From an uncultured SAR116 cluster alpha proteobacterium (GTDB lineage: Bacteria; Pseudomonadota; Alphaproteobacteria; Puniceispirillales; Marisalimonadaceae), in contig CACBDG010000011.1 in assembly GCA_902537945.1 (NCBI GenBank), positions 1 through 64,000 on the forward strand: 64,000 nt of DNA. The letters are read 5' to 3'. This document shows positions 34,378 to 44,431 of the stretch, piece after piece; the stretch's first letter is position 1; every line of letters starts with the position of its first letter. A program made the translations under genes and the position numbers. A model generated the notes under the pieces. That model did not search any database, was not told the origin of the DNA, and worked only from the letters and a program-made list of their open reading frames with translations.

Positions 34378-35751
34378 TTGAACGTAGTTACAAGATTTGC
34401 ACCCTCTCCTACAGGATATTTACATATTGGGGGAGCTAGAACTGCAATATTCAACTATTTGTTTGCAAAAAAACACTTAGGTAAATATTTGGTAAGAATT
34501 GAAGATACCGATAAAAAAAGATCTTCTGAAGAAGCCATTAAGGCTATACATAAAGGTTTAAATTGGCTGAACGTTAATTCTGAACATAACGTAGTTTACC
34601 AATCTCAAAACTTTAATTCTCATATTAAAGTTGCTCATGAACTTTTAAAAAAAGGGCATGCTTACAAATGTTACTTAAATTCTGATGAATTAGAAAAATT
34701 AAGAATAAATAGTCGTGAAAATGGTATCCCAATAAAATCACCATGGAGAAACAAAGAAGAACCACATGATAATAAAAACAAAGAATTTGTTATACGCTTA
34801 AAAATGCCATCTGATGGTACAACAACAATTGATGATTTAGTTCAAGGAAAAGTGACTGTTAAAAATGAAATCCTAGATGATATGGTTATTTTAAGATCAG
34901 ATAATACGCCAACTTATATGCTATCTTCAGTTGTAGATGACAATGACATGGGAATTACCCACATAATTAGAGGTGATGATCATTTTAACAACGCATTCAG
35001 ACAAATACAAATTATTAAGTATCTTAACTGGAATATACCATGTTATGCGCATATACCCTTAATTCATGGAACAGATGGAGCCAAACTATCTAAAAGACAC
35101 GGTGCCACAAGTCTTTTTGATTATCATGATTTAGGTTACACAAGTGAAGCAATGTTTTCATATTTACTTCAATTAGGATGGTCAGCTAAAAATGATGAAG
35201 ACTATTGTATTGACAGAGCAACCAAGTTATTTGCTTTTGAAAATGTAAGTAAGTCTCCAGCAAAATTTGATTTAAAAAAACTTAATAATATAAACGCCAA
35301 AAACCTAAATAGTATGAAAATAAGTGATATATACAAGTTGGTTATTGATAGATTTAAGCTCTCTTTAAATGATGAGGAACAAAAAAGATTTAAATCTTTA
35401 CTACCTGAACTCTTAAAAAGAGTGCAAGTTTACACTGACTTAGAATTTGAATTTGATTGGCTTTTTCAAAAAGACTTTTTTTGCAAAGATAAAAATTATC
35501 AATCAATATTACAAGATCATAATTTAATGCTCAAAGAAATTGGATCACGACTAAAAGAGTGTGAATGGAGCGTAGAAAATATAAAAAACACACTTAATCA
35601 GTACATTATAGATAAATCATTAACGTTTAAGGATATTGGACCAATCCTAAGAATAGCTTTAACTGGTAAAACTAATTCTCCTGATTTAGTTTCAATTATT
35701 TATGAACTAGGTTGTACTATTACTGTAAATCGATTAAATTATAAATATTAG
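34378..35751 (+). CDS. gltX: Glutamate--tRNA ligase
   Basis: Class I aminoacyl-tRNA synthetase that charges tRNA-Glu (the UUC tRNA gene is at 25507-25581). 457 residues. The HIGH-type motif is FAPSPTGYLHIGGART at about 6-21, and the KMSKS-type motif is KLSKRHGATS near 238-247. ADDHFNNAFRQ-like GDDHFNNAFRQIQI lies in the catalytic core. The C-terminal anticodon domain is present. The start is a TTG with AAGGG seven bases upstream, and no ATG is suitable. Whether it is discriminating or also charges tRNA-Gln cannot be told. Confidence 0.96.
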   Translation: MNVVTRFAPSPTGYLHIGGARTAIFNYLFAKKHLGKYLVRIEDTDKKRSSEEAIKAIHKGLNWLNVNSEHNVVYQSQNFNSHIKVAHELLKKGHAYKCYLNSDELEKLRINSRENGIPIKSPWRNKEEPHDNKNKEFVIRLKMPSDGTTTIDDLVQGKVTVKNEILDDMVILRSDNTPTYMLSSVVDDNDMGITHIIRGDDHFNNAFRQIQIIKYLNWNIPCYAHIPLIHGTDGAKLSKRHGATSLFDYHDLGYTSEAMFSYLLQLGWSAKNDEDYCIDRATKLFAFENVSKSPAKFDLKKLNNINAKNLNSMKISDIYKLVIDRFKLSLNDEEQKRFKSLLPELLKRVQVYTDLEFEFDWLFQKDFFCKDKNYQSILQDHNLMLKEIGSRLKECEWSVENIKNTLNQYIIDKSLTFKDIGPILRIALTGKTNSPDLVSIIYELGCTITVNRLNYKY

Positions 35752-35800
35752 TAATTAAAAAAATCCAAGTAAATCTCAGAAGTTAATATAGGTAATAAAC

Positions 35801-37102
35801 ATGTCAAACGATTCGTTATCAGATAAAAATAAAATTGTCTTTAATGGTAAAGAAATGGAATTAAACACTTTGTCAGGGACTGTAGGGCCATCTGTAGTTG
35901 ATATAAGATCACTATATAGTGATTTAGGCATTTTTACTTATGATCCAGGATACGGATCAACTGGTTCATGTGAATCAGGAATTACCTTTATAGATGGAGA
36001 AAAAGGAGTATTACTTCATAGAGGTTATCCCATTGATCAACTAGCTGAAAGAAGTAGTTTTTTAGAAGTCGCTTACTTATTGCTTAATGGAGATTTACCT
36101 AAAAAACCAGAAAAAGAAGAATTTGAAAATGCCATAACCTATCACACTATGGTGCATGAACAATTAATAAATTTTTACAGAGGCTTTAGACGTGATGCAC
36201 ATCCAATGGCTATTATGGTCGGTGTAGTTGGCGCTCTTTCGTCATTTTACCCAGATTCAACAAATATAAATGATCCATATGAAAGATTAGTTTCATCAAG
36301 AAGAATGATAGCCAAGATTCCAACTATAGCAGCAATGGCTTATAAATATTCACTAGGCCAACCATTTAACTATCCTCAAAATGATTTAACTTATGCAGAA
36401 AACTTTTTACATATGTGCTTTTCAGTTCCTGCTGAAAAATATAAAATAGACCCAATAATCGCAAGTGCCATGGATAAAATATTAATTTTACATGCTGATC
36501 ACGAACAAAATGCCTCAACTTCAACTGTAAGGATTGCTGGGTCCTCCGGTGCAAATCCTTTTGCTTGTATTGCAGCAGGTATTGCTTCCTTATGGGGCCC
36601 TGCTCACGGTGGCGCAAACGAAGCTGTATTGAAAATGTTATCCGAAATAGGCACTGTAGATAGAATTGATGAATTCGTAAACAAAGCGAAAGATAAAAAT
36701 GATCCTTTTAGATTATTTGGATTTGGCCATAGAGTTTATAAAAATTATGATCCAAGAGCAGCTGTAATGAGAGTTTCATGTCATGAAGTTTTAGGTTTGT
36801 TAGGGATTAAAAATGATCCACTTTTAGAAATAGCGATGGAATTGGAGAAAATTGCTCTCAACGATGATTATTTTATTGAAAAAAAGCTTTACCCTAATGT
36901 TGATTTTTATTCAGGAATAATTCTAAAAGCAATGGGTTTCCCTACAGACATGTTTACAGTCCTATTTGCGGTAGCTAGAACAGTTGGTTGGGTAGCTCAA
37001 TGGAATGAAATGATCACTGATCCAGTTCAAAGGATTGGTAGACCTAGACAACTCTATACAGGCAACACTATTAGAGATTTTGTTGAGTTAAAAAATAGAT
37101 AA
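35801..37102 (+). CDS. gltA: Citrate synthase
   Basis: First step of the TCA cycle, condensing oxaloacetate and acetyl-CoA. 433 residues, the large NADH-sensitive type II (hexameric) form. [20 protein letters not shown] near 48-67 is the N-terminal domain. Catalytic histidines lie in [11 protein letters not shown] near 228-238 and WGPAHGGAN near 266-274, and [15 protein letters not shown] near 307-321 carries oxaloacetate-binding residues. The catalytic Asp is in NVDFYSG. The gene converges with lpxB with no intergenic base between stops. Confidence 0.98.
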   Translation: MSNDSLSDKNKIVFNGKEMELNTLSGTVGPSVVDIRSLYSDLGIFTYDPGYGSTGSCESGITFIDGEKGVLLHRGYPIDQLAERSSFLEVAYLLLNGDLPKKPEKEEFENAITYHTMVHEQLINFYRGFRRDAHPMAIMVGVVGALSSFYPDSTNINDPYERLVSSRRMIAKIPTIAAMAYKYSLGQPFNYPQNDLTYAENFLHMCFSVPAEKYKIDPIIASAMDKILILHADHEQNASTSTVRIAGSSGANPFACIAAGIASLWGPAHGGANEAVLKMLSEIGTVDRIDEFVNKAKDKNDPFRLFGFGHRVYKNYDPRAAVMRVSCHEVLGLLGIKNDPLLEIAMELEKIALNDDYFIEKKLYPNVDFYSGIILKAMGFPTDMFTVLFAVARTVGWVAQWNEMITDPVQRIGRPRQLYTGNTIRDFVELKNR

Positions 37103-38299
37103 TTATCTTTTATAATTATTAATTAGATTGCCTATCATTTTACCAGAGTTAATTGTAAAATTTGTTGATTTACTATTTAAGTAACCCATGTCTTTAAGTA
37201 AAATATTTGAATAATTCTTATACAGTTTATTTTGTATATCAATATTATTCATGAAATTAGTTAACGCTTTTTGCATTTGAATATAATTACATTTTTCTTG
37301 AAAAAGAAATGGTACAACATTTTCTTTTAATAAAAAATTTGGTAAAATAACATTTTTAAAATTTACTAACATTCTACCTATAAGAGCACTAATAAAATCT
37401 GTTTTATAGACAGCAATAGTAGGAATTTTGAATAATACTAACTCTAGAGTGATTGTTCCACTGCACGCAATCGCAATACTTGCATGCTTAAGTATTTCGT
37501 AATTATCTTCAAGAATAATTACTTCTATAGGATAAGATTTTATTTCATTTACTTTTGATAAAACATTTAAGTATTGTGATTTAGTTATTGGTATAATCCA
37601 ATTTACATTTTTGAATTTATTATTTGTATTTTTTATTAATTTTATAAATTCAGGAAGAATATATTTTATTTCACGATTTCTGCTCCCTGGTAGTAATAGG
37701 ACATTATTTTTTTTTGAACTATAAGCATCAATATTTTTATATTTTTTAGAATATTCTAAACCTAAATATTTTTCTATGATTGGGTTTCCTAAATAAATAC
37801 ACTTAGTATCATATTTTTTAAAAATATCCTCTTCAATTTTATAAAGACAAATTAGTTCGTCATGTATGTTTTTCCATTTTTTTAATCTTGATTTACCATA
37901 AGCCCATATTGTTGGAGGCACAAAATGGATTAAAGGACATTTGTAATTAGAATTTTTAAAAGCAGTTTTCAATGACTTTGCTAATGCAAGAGAAAAACCT
38001 TTAGTATCAATTGTAATAACAATTTTTGGTTCTTCTTTTATAATAAATTTTACAATTTCATTAACATAATTTCTTAATTTTTTTAATTTTACAACAGTAT
38101 TTAAAAAACCTATTACATTAAATTCTTTTATATTGTATAAAGAATTTAAGCCTTCATTTTCCATGTAGCTTCCACCAACTCCTAAAAATTTGACGTTATT
38201 ATAATTTTTTTTTACACCTCTCATTATACAGGAACCTATATAATCACCTGAGGTTTCTCCTGCTAAAATAAAAATTTTATTATTTTTGTCGAATTTCAT
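37103..38299 (-). CDS. lpxB: Lipid-A-disaccharide synthase
   Basis: Condenses UDP-2,3-diacylglucosamine with lipid X to give the lipid A disaccharide at the inner membrane face. 398 residues. AGETSGDYIGS near 13-23 is the N-terminal signature. GVGGSYMENEGL near 40-51 and HFVPPTIWAYGKSRLKK follow, then LPGSRNREIKYILP near 204 and CSGTITLEL near 280. It is strongly AT-driven (Lys/Asn/Ile-rich) but complete. Last gene of the lpx cluster; 24 bases after lpxI. Confidence 0.96.
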   Translation of the reverse strand: MKFDKNNKIFILAGETSGDYIGSCIMRGVKKNYNNVKFLGVGGSYMENEGLNSLYNIKEFNVIGFLNTVVKLKKLRNYVNEIVKFIIKEEPKIVITIDTKGFSLALAKSLKTAFKNSNYKCPLIHFVPPTIWAYGKSRLKKWKNIHDELICLYKIEEDIFKKYDTKCIYLGNPIIEKYLGLEYSKKYKNIDAYSSKKNNVLLLPGSRNREIKYILPEFIKLIKNTNNKFKNVNWIIPITKSQYLNVLSKVNEIKSYPIEVIILEDNYEILKHASIAIACSGTITLELVLFKIPTIAVYKTDFISALIGRMLVNFKNVILPNFLLKENVVPFLFQEKCNYIQMQKALTNFMNNIDIQNKLYKNYSNILLKDMGYLNSKSTNFTINSGKMIGNLINNYKR

Positions 38300-38323
38300 A
38301 ATTTTATAATCAAAATTAAAATT

Positions 38324-39133
38324 TTAAATTGCATATATGCAAAACTTGGTCTTTTTTAAATAATCTTTAACAATATCGATTTCTGTAATCAAAGTACCCA
38401 TTGAAGATAACACGATTGAACTAAACCCTAATTCATTACATTTTTTTATTGTTTCTAAACCTATAACTGGTAAATCCAAATTAAAATTTTGATTTAATTT
38501 AGGAATTTTTATTAAAACTGGCCCAAAAATACTGTTTTGAAAGTAATTATTATATAATTCCCCTGCTCTAATTATCATTTCATCAGTACCTTCCAATGCT
38601 TCTATTGCATATACTATAGAATTACTTACAACTACAGATTGACCAGCGTCAAATTCAGACATTTTATTAAGGAAATTACTACCAAACTTAGCATTTTCAA
38701 TTACAAAATCTTTTAGTTTTTTTGAAAAAAATTCTTCTTTGTAAAAACCTTTTATAAAAAAACAGTCCCTAAGCATAGATTTAACTGATATTATTTCAAA
38801 ACCATTCTCATTAAAAAAATCTTCAATAAGATTTAAGGCCGAATTATCTCCTAGAGAAAATGTTTTTTTTATTAGGTCATGAGATAATTCATTATCATAA
38901 AATTTTTCATTTGAAATTCTATTAATCTTACCAGCCATTACTAAATGGGTAATTTTATTTTTCTTCAATACTGAAATCCAACTTAACGGATCATTTAAAG
39001 AAATAACTTCAGAATTATTTTTAAATGCAGTTGTAGATGAATGATTTTCAATACACAAAACAAAAGCATCTGGATTTTCTTTTGCAATTTGAATAGGAAA
39101 ATCACCACTACCAGCAATTATAGCTATTTTCAT
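38324..39133 (-). CDS. lpxI: UDP-2,3-diacylglucosamine diphosphatase LpxI (DUF1009)
   Basis: Hydrolyses UDP-2,3-diacylglucosamine to lipid X; it replaces LpxH in Alphaproteobacteria. 269 residues. N-terminal IAIIAGSGDFPIQIA, KITHLVMAGKINRIS near 60-74, SLGDNSALNLIEDFF and the C-terminal MIIRAGELYNN and IGLETIKKCNELG match the family. The ATG at 39133 shares one base with the lpxA stop (TGATG); an in-frame TTG one codon earlier is ignored. Placed exactly between lpxA and lpxB, as expected. Confidence 0.94.
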   Translation of the reverse strand: MKIAIIAGSGDFPIQIAKENPDAFVLCIENHSSTTAFKNNSEVISLNDPLSWISVLKKNKITHLVMAGKINRISNEKFYDNELSHDLIKKTFSLGDNSALNLIEDFFNENGFEIISVKSMLRDCFFIKGFYKEEFFSKKLKDFVIENAKFGSNFLNKMSEFDAGQSVVVSNSIVYAIEALEGTDEMIIRAGELYNNYFQNSIFGPVLIKIPKLNQNFNLDLPVIGLETIKKCNELGFSSIVLSSMGTLITEIDIVKDYLKKTKFCIYAI

Positions 39134-39933
39134 CAATGTTTACCCATTTTTGGATGCACTAATGGGCGATTTAAATTTTTCTTTAAAAAAATTAGAATTT
39201 CGTTAACTAATTCATATTGACTATATGTTTCACTTACCTCTATAAATCTTTCATTAAATGTTCCTTCTGGTGCAAATAGAAGTCTATAAACATTTCTAAG
39301 CATCTTTATCTCTTCCTTTTTAAAAGACCTTCTCTTTAAACCAACTAAATTTAAACCACTCAGATAACCCCTGCTTCCTATAACTGATGTAAAAGGTATA
39401 ACATCTCCATCAATAGTTGTACCTGCCCCTATGATTGCATGCTTTCCAATTCTACAATATTGATGAACAGCGCTTTGACCACCTAAATAAACATAATCAG
39501 AAATTTCTACATGCCCACCTATAGCTGCATTGTTAACAAACACTACATTATCTCCTACTAAACAATCATGAGCAACATGTGAGCCAACCATAAAAAATCC
39601 ATTATTTCCAATGATAGTTTTTTTGATACCTACTTTTGTTCCTGGATGAATTGTCACGTGTTCTCGAAAAATATTATTATTACCAATTATAAGTGTGGTA
39701 GTTTCTCCTTCATATTTTAAGTGTTGAGGATTAGATCCAATTACAGAAAATGAATAAATTTCATTATTAAACCCAATAGTGGTGTTTCCTTCTATCAGTA
39801 CATGAGAATGAATTCTGGAATTATCCCCAATCTTCACATTTGGACCTATGATTGAGTAAGCTCCGACAAATACATTTTTACCAATTTCACAACCCTCATA
39901 AATTATTGATGTTGGATGTATATTATTGTTCAT
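39133..39933 (-). CDS. lpxA: Acyl-ACP--UDP-N-acetylglucosamine O-acyltransferase
   Basis: First step of lipid A synthesis. 266 residues. The N-terminal left-handed beta helix consists of hexapeptide repeats (about 1-190). The catalytic His is in GSHVAHDCLVGDN near 118-130. A helical C-terminal domain begins at GLNLVGLKRRSFKKEE near 193. The stop overlaps lpxI, and the start overlaps the fabZ stop by four bases (ATGA), so fabZ-lpxA-lpxI are coupled. Length is typical (about 262). Confidence 0.97.
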   Translation of the reverse strand: MNNNIHPTSIIYEGCEIGKNVFVGAYSIIGPNVKIGDNSRIHSHVLIEGNTTIGFNNEIYSFSVIGSNPQHLKYEGETTTLIIGNNNIFREHVTIHPGTKVGIKKTIIGNNGFFMVGSHVAHDCLVGDNVVFVNNAAIGGHVEISDYVYLGGQSAVHQYCRIGKHAIIGAGTTIDGDVIPFTSVIGSRGYLSGLNLVGLKRRSFKKEEIKMLRNVYRLLFAPEGTFNERFIEVSETYSQYELVNEILIFLKKNLNRPLVHPKMGKH

Positions 39934-40409
39934 TTTACTTTTTCCTGATTAACAAGCATTGCAGAAAAATCTGAAGAGGCGACTAAATTATTTTGAACAA
40001 AAGCTTTACCATTAAATTTGTATAATGATCTTTTATTTGAAATAAGGTTTATTTTTAAAAGTAGTTCATTTCCAGGAATAACAGGTTTTCTAAATTTAGC
40101 TTTTTCAATACCTGTAAAAAACACTAGGTTATTTAAAGATAAAGATTGATCCTCGTAAGAAACCAAACATGCAGCTGTTTGAGCCATAGACTCTAAAATT
40201 AATACACCTGGCATGATTGGATAACCTGGGAAATGTCCCGGAAAAAAAGGTTCATTAAATGTAACAGCTTTTATACCTGTGATGGATTTATTTATAACAA
40301 TATCAGTAATTTTATCAATTAATAAAAAAGGATGTCTATGAGGTATTAATTTAATTATATCGTTATATAAAAGTGTAATTGTTTCACCATTTTTTTCTTT
40401 TAACATCAT
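39930..40409 (-). CDS. fabZ: 3-hydroxyacyl-ACP dehydratase FabZ
   Basis: Dehydrates 3-hydroxyacyl-ACP in fatty acid elongation and competes with LpxA for substrate. 159 residues, a hotdog fold. IIKLIPHRHPFLLIDKI near 18-34 holds the catalytic His. NEPFFPGHFPGYPIMPGVLILESMAQ near 51-76 holds the second FPGHFP motif and the helix with catalytic Glu. FFTGIEKAKFRKPVIPGNEL follows. It lies one base after the lpxD stop. The first two codons are both ATG; either could start. Confidence 0.97.
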   Translation of the reverse strand: MMLKEKNGETITLLYNDIIKLIPHRHPFLLIDKITDIVINKSITGIKAVTFNEPFFPGHFPGYPIMPGVLILESMAQTAACLVSYEDQSLSLNNLVFFTGIEKAKFRKPVIPGNELLLKINLISNKRSLYKFNGKAFVQNNLVASSDFSAMLVNQEKVK

Positions 40410-40410
40410 A

Positions 40411-41463
40411 TCATTCTTTCTTTATTTTTTTTAAACTTAATCTTTGCGAAGCAACAAGTCTTTTCCAAGAGTTAATATCTTGAGCTGGACTTCCACCTAT
40501 TTTACTTTCTTTTGGAAAACTATTAAAAACTTTAGAGGCGCCAGCTACAACTGAATCTTTGCCAATCGTAATATTATCTTTAATACTTACATCCCCGCCC
40601 AATATGACATTTTCTTCTAAAACAACTGAGCCAGACAACCCAACTTTTCCAGCTAATATACAAAAATCTTTTATAATACAGTTATGACCAATATGAACTT
40701 GATTATCAATCATAACATATTTACCAATTGAAGTGTTGTCAATTAATCCTCTATCTATATTACAACTAGATCCAATATAAGTACCTTTACCAATAACAAG
40801 TCCTCCAATATGTGGTGTTAAAATAGTTTTAGTTTTATTAGGAATAAATCCAAAACCTATTTTTCCTAAGACAGTATTATGAGCTACAGTTACTTTTTCA
40901 TTTAAAAATGTACATTCAATAACAACACCTACTCCTATAAAACATTTTTTTCCTATTTTACAATTTGGTGAAATAGTAACTCTTTCGGATATGTATGTGT
41001 CATCTTCTATAGTTACGTTTTCACAAATAGTAGAATATGCACCTATAAAAACATTTTTACCAATTTTCGCATTCTTATGAACAATTGCTAATGGGTGAAT
41101 TTTGTGTTTTGTATTCACTTTTTGATTTTCATAAAAAAAAATTTCTAAAATCTTTGAAAAACCTTTTTTGGGATACTTATAGGGTATTTTAATAATATTT
41201 TTGTGTAAAAATTTAAAATTTTTTCTCTCAACTATACAAATACCAGAAGAAACGTTTTTAAAGTCATTTTTAATATTTGTAAAAAAAGATAATTTATTTT
41301 CTTTTAAATTTTCAAATGAAACAAAGTCATCAACATAAATTTTTTTAGGAGAAATATTTTTGTTATTTTTTTCTAAACAAAAATCTTCATTTGATATTTT
41401 CAAAATCTTTAAAATATCTAACAAATTAATTTTTTGATTAATTTTAAAAAAATTTTTATTCAT
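40411..41463 (-). CDS. lpxD: UDP-3-O-acylglucosamine N-acyltransferase
   Basis: Third step of lipid A synthesis, adding the N-linked 3-hydroxyacyl chain. 350 residues. The N-terminal uridine-binding domain is about 1-105, diverged and Lys/Asn-rich. Hexapeptide repeats run from about 118 to 310, with IHPLAIVHKNAKIGKNVFIGAY at the start. The catalytic His region contains HIGHNCIIKDFC near 250 and the C-terminal KIGGSPAQDINSWKR near 322. It is 13 bases downstream of the OmpH-like gene. Slightly longer than E. coli LpxD (341). Confidence 0.96.
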   Translation of the reverse strand: MNKNFFKINQKINLLDILKILKISNEDFCLEKNNKNISPKKIYVDDFVSFENLKENKLSFFTNIKNDFKNVSSGICIVERKNFKFLHKNIIKIPYKYPKKGFSKILEIFFYENQKVNTKHKIHPLAIVHKNAKIGKNVFIGAYSTICENVTIEDDTYISERVTISPNCKIGKKCFIGVGVVIECTFLNEKVTVAHNTVLGKIGFGFIPNKTKTILTPHIGGLVIGKGTYIGSSCNIDRGLIDNTSIGKYVMIDNQVHIGHNCIIKDFCILAGKVGLSGSVVLEENVILGGDVSIKDNITIGKDSVVAGASKVFNSFPKESKIGGSPAQDINSWKRLVASQRLSLKKIKKE

Positions 41464-41475
41464 TTATTTTCCAAT

Positions 41476-42084
41476 TTATTTAGGAGGTGTAATAATAATT
41501 TTCATAGATTTTGTCTTATTATTAAACAATTCTAGAACTTCGTCAGTAAAATCTATACTTTGATTATTAAATAAAAAAACATTCTCTTTTAGTAAAACAA
41601 TGTTGAATTTTTTTTTAATCGACACATCTTTAATTATCTGTGCAAGTAAATCCTTTAAATTCTTTTGTATTTTTTGAAATGACTTGTTAAGCAAAGATCT
41701 TTCTTCTTTATATATTTTTTGAATTTGAAACACTTCTTCTTTAAATATTTTTATTCTTTTTTTATATTCTATCTCTGATAAATTAACTTTATTTTTCTTA
41801 ATATTTTCTTCTTTGTTTTTTAATAAAATTTGTTTTTGTTTTATTTTTTTATTAATTTCTTTCTCAAGAGATAAAAATTTTTTTCCTAGGATTTTCATAG
41901 CGTTAGATCTTTTTAAGATAAATCTAAAATCGACAATACCAATTTTATCAGAATCTAATTGATTTATTTTAATTAAATTATTCTGAGTTTTAGTAAATCG
42001 ATTGTCATAATATTTAATTTTATTTAAAATAAAATTTTCATTATTAATTATACTTGATAAAACTAATAATTGAGCACAAAACAT
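41476..42084 (-). CDS. OmpH/Skp-family periplasmic chaperone, unusual N-terminus
   Basis: Expected to bind unfolded outer membrane proteins on the way to BamA. 202 residues. The Skp-like core begins at DKIGIVDFRFILKRS (about 46-60). A long Lys-rich coiled coil follows (about 62-150), then a short IVLLKENVFLFNN strand region. About 45 residues precede the core, beginning with a weak, short hydrophobic segment (MFCAQLLVLSSI) rather than a standard signal peptide. The ATG at 42084 has GGA eight bases upstream. The frame stays open upstream into the bamA end. Position between bamA and lpxD supports the call. Confidence 0.85.
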   Translation of the reverse strand: MFCAQLLVLSSIINNENFILNKIKYYDNRFTKTQNNLIKINQLDSDKIGIVDFRFILKRSNAMKILGKKFLSLEKEINKKIKQKQILLKNKEENIKKNKVNLSEIEYKKRIKIFKEEVFQIQKIYKEERSLLNKSFQKIQKNLKDLLAQIIKDVSIKKKFNIVLLKENVFLFNNQSIDFTDEVLELFNNKTKSMKIIITPPK

Positions 42085-42104
42085 ATCAAGTCCAACAATA
42101 AATT

Positions 42105-44387
42105 TTAAAAACTTGTCCCTATTGAAAATTGAAAATTTTCTTCAATATCGTAATTTTCACTTTGAATCGGAAAACCCCAAACCATTTCAAGAGGTCCTAT
42201 TGGTGTTGTCATAGATAGTCCAAAACCATTGGTAACTCTGGGTTGTTTGTCATCAAAACCTTGAACTCCTGATTTATAGTCAGTGCCCCATATTGAACCT
42301 ATATCAGAAAAAACAAACCATTTTAATCCAGTATCATCTGGCATTAACTTATCAGATTTTAGCTCTAATGATATATTGTAAAAATTGTTTCCACCTACCG
42401 CTTGATTGTTACCTGTATCACGAGGCCCAACTCCAGCATTATCAAAGCCCCTAAGCGTTCGTCCACCTAAGAAAAAACGATTGGATGAAGTGACCTTATC
42501 TTCAAAAGCTCTAATAAAACCAGCTCCTGATTTAAAACCTAGGATATAATCTCCAAAATTAATTGGATGAAATGATCTAAAATTAAAGACGGATTTATAA
42601 AAATTTGAATCACCTCCAACTCCAGCAACTGTATTTTCAAAACGCCATTTATAACCACTTGTTGGATTATAATAACTATCTCTAGTATCTTTCGACAAAC
42701 CATGTGTAATTGATGAGGTTACAATTTCCAAACCTTCTTCACCTGTAATAGAAGCTGCTGTTGAATTGCTGGTAGTAGAAGTTTCAGAAGTTGAAAATGT
42801 ATATTTTAAAGATTGGGATATATCATTAGATTGGAATCCAACACCTAAATCAATACCTGTTTTATGTGTTTTTACATCACCTTTGGTATTTTCAGTTTCT
42901 TGATCAAAAACATTACCAAAAAGGGAAAGATGCCTATCTAAAAAATAAGGCTCCGTCATCCCGATATTATAAGAAGTTTTTTTCTCTGAAAGATTTGCTT
43001 GTAAACGTAATTTTTTTCCTTCACCAAGAAAATTTCTTTCATTCAAACCAAAAGTTACAGTTGTATCATTTAATGAAGAGTAGCCTACACCAAAACTTAC
43101 AGAACCAGTGTTGGTTTCTTTAACCTCTATAACTATATTCGTTGAGTTAGATGTCATTGAGTTATCTAATCTGTAATTTACTGATTCAAAATAACCTAAC
43201 CTTTTAATAGAATTGATAGATGAATCAAGTTTAGCTTTATTAAAAGGGTCTCCCTCCAAAACGGATAATTCTCTTCTTATAACGCTGTCATTTGTTCTAG
43301 TATTTCCAATAATAATTATTTTATCTATATATTTTTCATCACCTTTTGTTACATTAAATTTTATATCTACAAGGTTTTTTTTGATTTTTTTAAGTGATGG
43401 AACAATTTTTATAAAATTAAAACCATCATTTTCAAAATTTTCAATAAGAAATTTTGAAGATTCTTCAAGAGCTCTTGAATTAAAGTAATCTCCCTTATTT
43501 ACATATAATTTTTTTAAAAGTGATTTAATCTTTTTAGAATCTACTAATGAGGTATATATATTAATTTTATTTATTTTATATCTTTGACCTTCATTTACAA
43601 TAAAATTTAAATTGAAACCAGAAAAGTCTGGAAGAAGATCTCCTCTTGCAACTTTTACGTTAAAATCGATATAACCCCTTTCGTTATAAAAATCTCTCAA
43701 TTTTTCTTTGTCATATTCAAGTCGCTCAGGAATAAATTTATTAGATCCAAAAATTTTATACCATGCATCTTCTTTAGTTGAAATATTTGATTTTAATTCA
43801 TTATCAGAAAAGTTTTTGTTACCCTCAAAATTAATATTTTTTACAACAAGTAAAACACCTTCGTTAATTTCAAAAATGAGGTTTACTCTACCTTCGCTTA
43901 TTGGAGATTTTTTAATAGTTACTTCAGCTAAATAACGACCAATTTTTTGGTATTCTATTTTTATTTTTTCAATTGAATCAATCAAACTATTTTCATTATA
44001 AATATCTCTGGAACTTATTAAAATTGTATTTTTTAGAGATTCATCATCTAGTAAATCATTTCCTGCAAAAGAAATTTCATTTATTACTGGATACTCTTCA
44101 ACATCAATTTCTAAAGTCGATTTGTTAACATTTATATTAACTTTAGAAAACATACCAGAATTATACAAATTTTTAGTAAATTCATTTAAAACGTCTTCAT
44201 TAAATTTCGTATTTGGATATTCAGGAAGAAACTTAAGTATAAATGACTCAGATAGTCTTCTTTCTCCATTTATTTTAATCTTTTCTATATTCATTTCATT
44301 AGCATAAACAAAAGAAAACTTTGCTAATACAATTAAAATAAAAAATAATTTAATTAATAAAATTAAGTGTTTGTAATAATTAACCAT
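42105..44387 (-). CDS. bamA: Outer membrane protein assembly factor BamA
   Basis: Central pore of the outer membrane beta-barrel assembly machine. 760 residues. A signal peptide (about 1-30, ending in SFVYANE) is followed by five POTRA domains (about 32-420; e.g. INGERRLSESFILKFLP and IIGNTRTNDSVIRREL). The Omp85 barrel follows, with FFLGGRTLRGFDNAGVGPRD (the conserved lid-loop RGF) near 645-665. It ends in a terminal Phe (QFSIGTSF), the outer membrane insertion signal. It sits between rseP and ompH, 44 bases after rseP. Confidence 0.98.
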   Translation of the reverse strand: MVNYYKHLILLIKLFFILIVLAKFSFVYANEMNIEKIKINGERRLSESFILKFLPEYPNTKFNEDVLNEFTKNLYNSGMFSKVNINVNKSTLEIDVEEYPVINEISFAGNDLLDDESLKNTILISSRDIYNENSLIDSIEKIKIEYQKIGRYLAEVTIKKSPISEGRVNLIFEINEGVLLVVKNINFEGNKNFSDNELKSNISTKEDAWYKIFGSNKFIPERLEYDKEKLRDFYNERGYIDFNVKVARGDLLPDFSGFNLNFIVNEGQRYKINKINIYTSLVDSKKIKSLLKKLYVNKGDYFNSRALEESSKFLIENFENDGFNFIKIVPSLKKIKKNLVDIKFNVTKGDEKYIDKIIIIGNTRTNDSVIRRELSVLEGDPFNKAKLDSSINSIKRLGYFESVNYRLDNSMTSNSTNIVIEVKETNTGSVSFGVGYSSLNDTTVTFGLNERNFLGEGKKLRLQANLSEKKTSYNIGMTEPYFLDRHLSLFGNVFDQETENTKGDVKTHKTGIDLGVGFQSNDISQSLKYTFSTSETSTTSNSTAASITGEEGLEIVTSSITHGLSKDTRDSYYNPTSGYKWRFENTVAGVGGDSNFYKSVFNFRSFHPINFGDYILGFKSGAGFIRAFEDKVTSSNRFFLGGRTLRGFDNAGVGPRDTGNNQAVGGNNFYNISLELKSDKLMPDDTGLKWFVFSDIGSIWGTDYKSGVQGFDDKQPRVTNGFGLSMTTPIGPLEMVWGFPIQSENYDIEENFQFSIGTSF

Positions 44388-44431
44388 ATTTACATTTTAT
44401 ATTCTTTTTTCCTAATGTATAGCATTTATAT

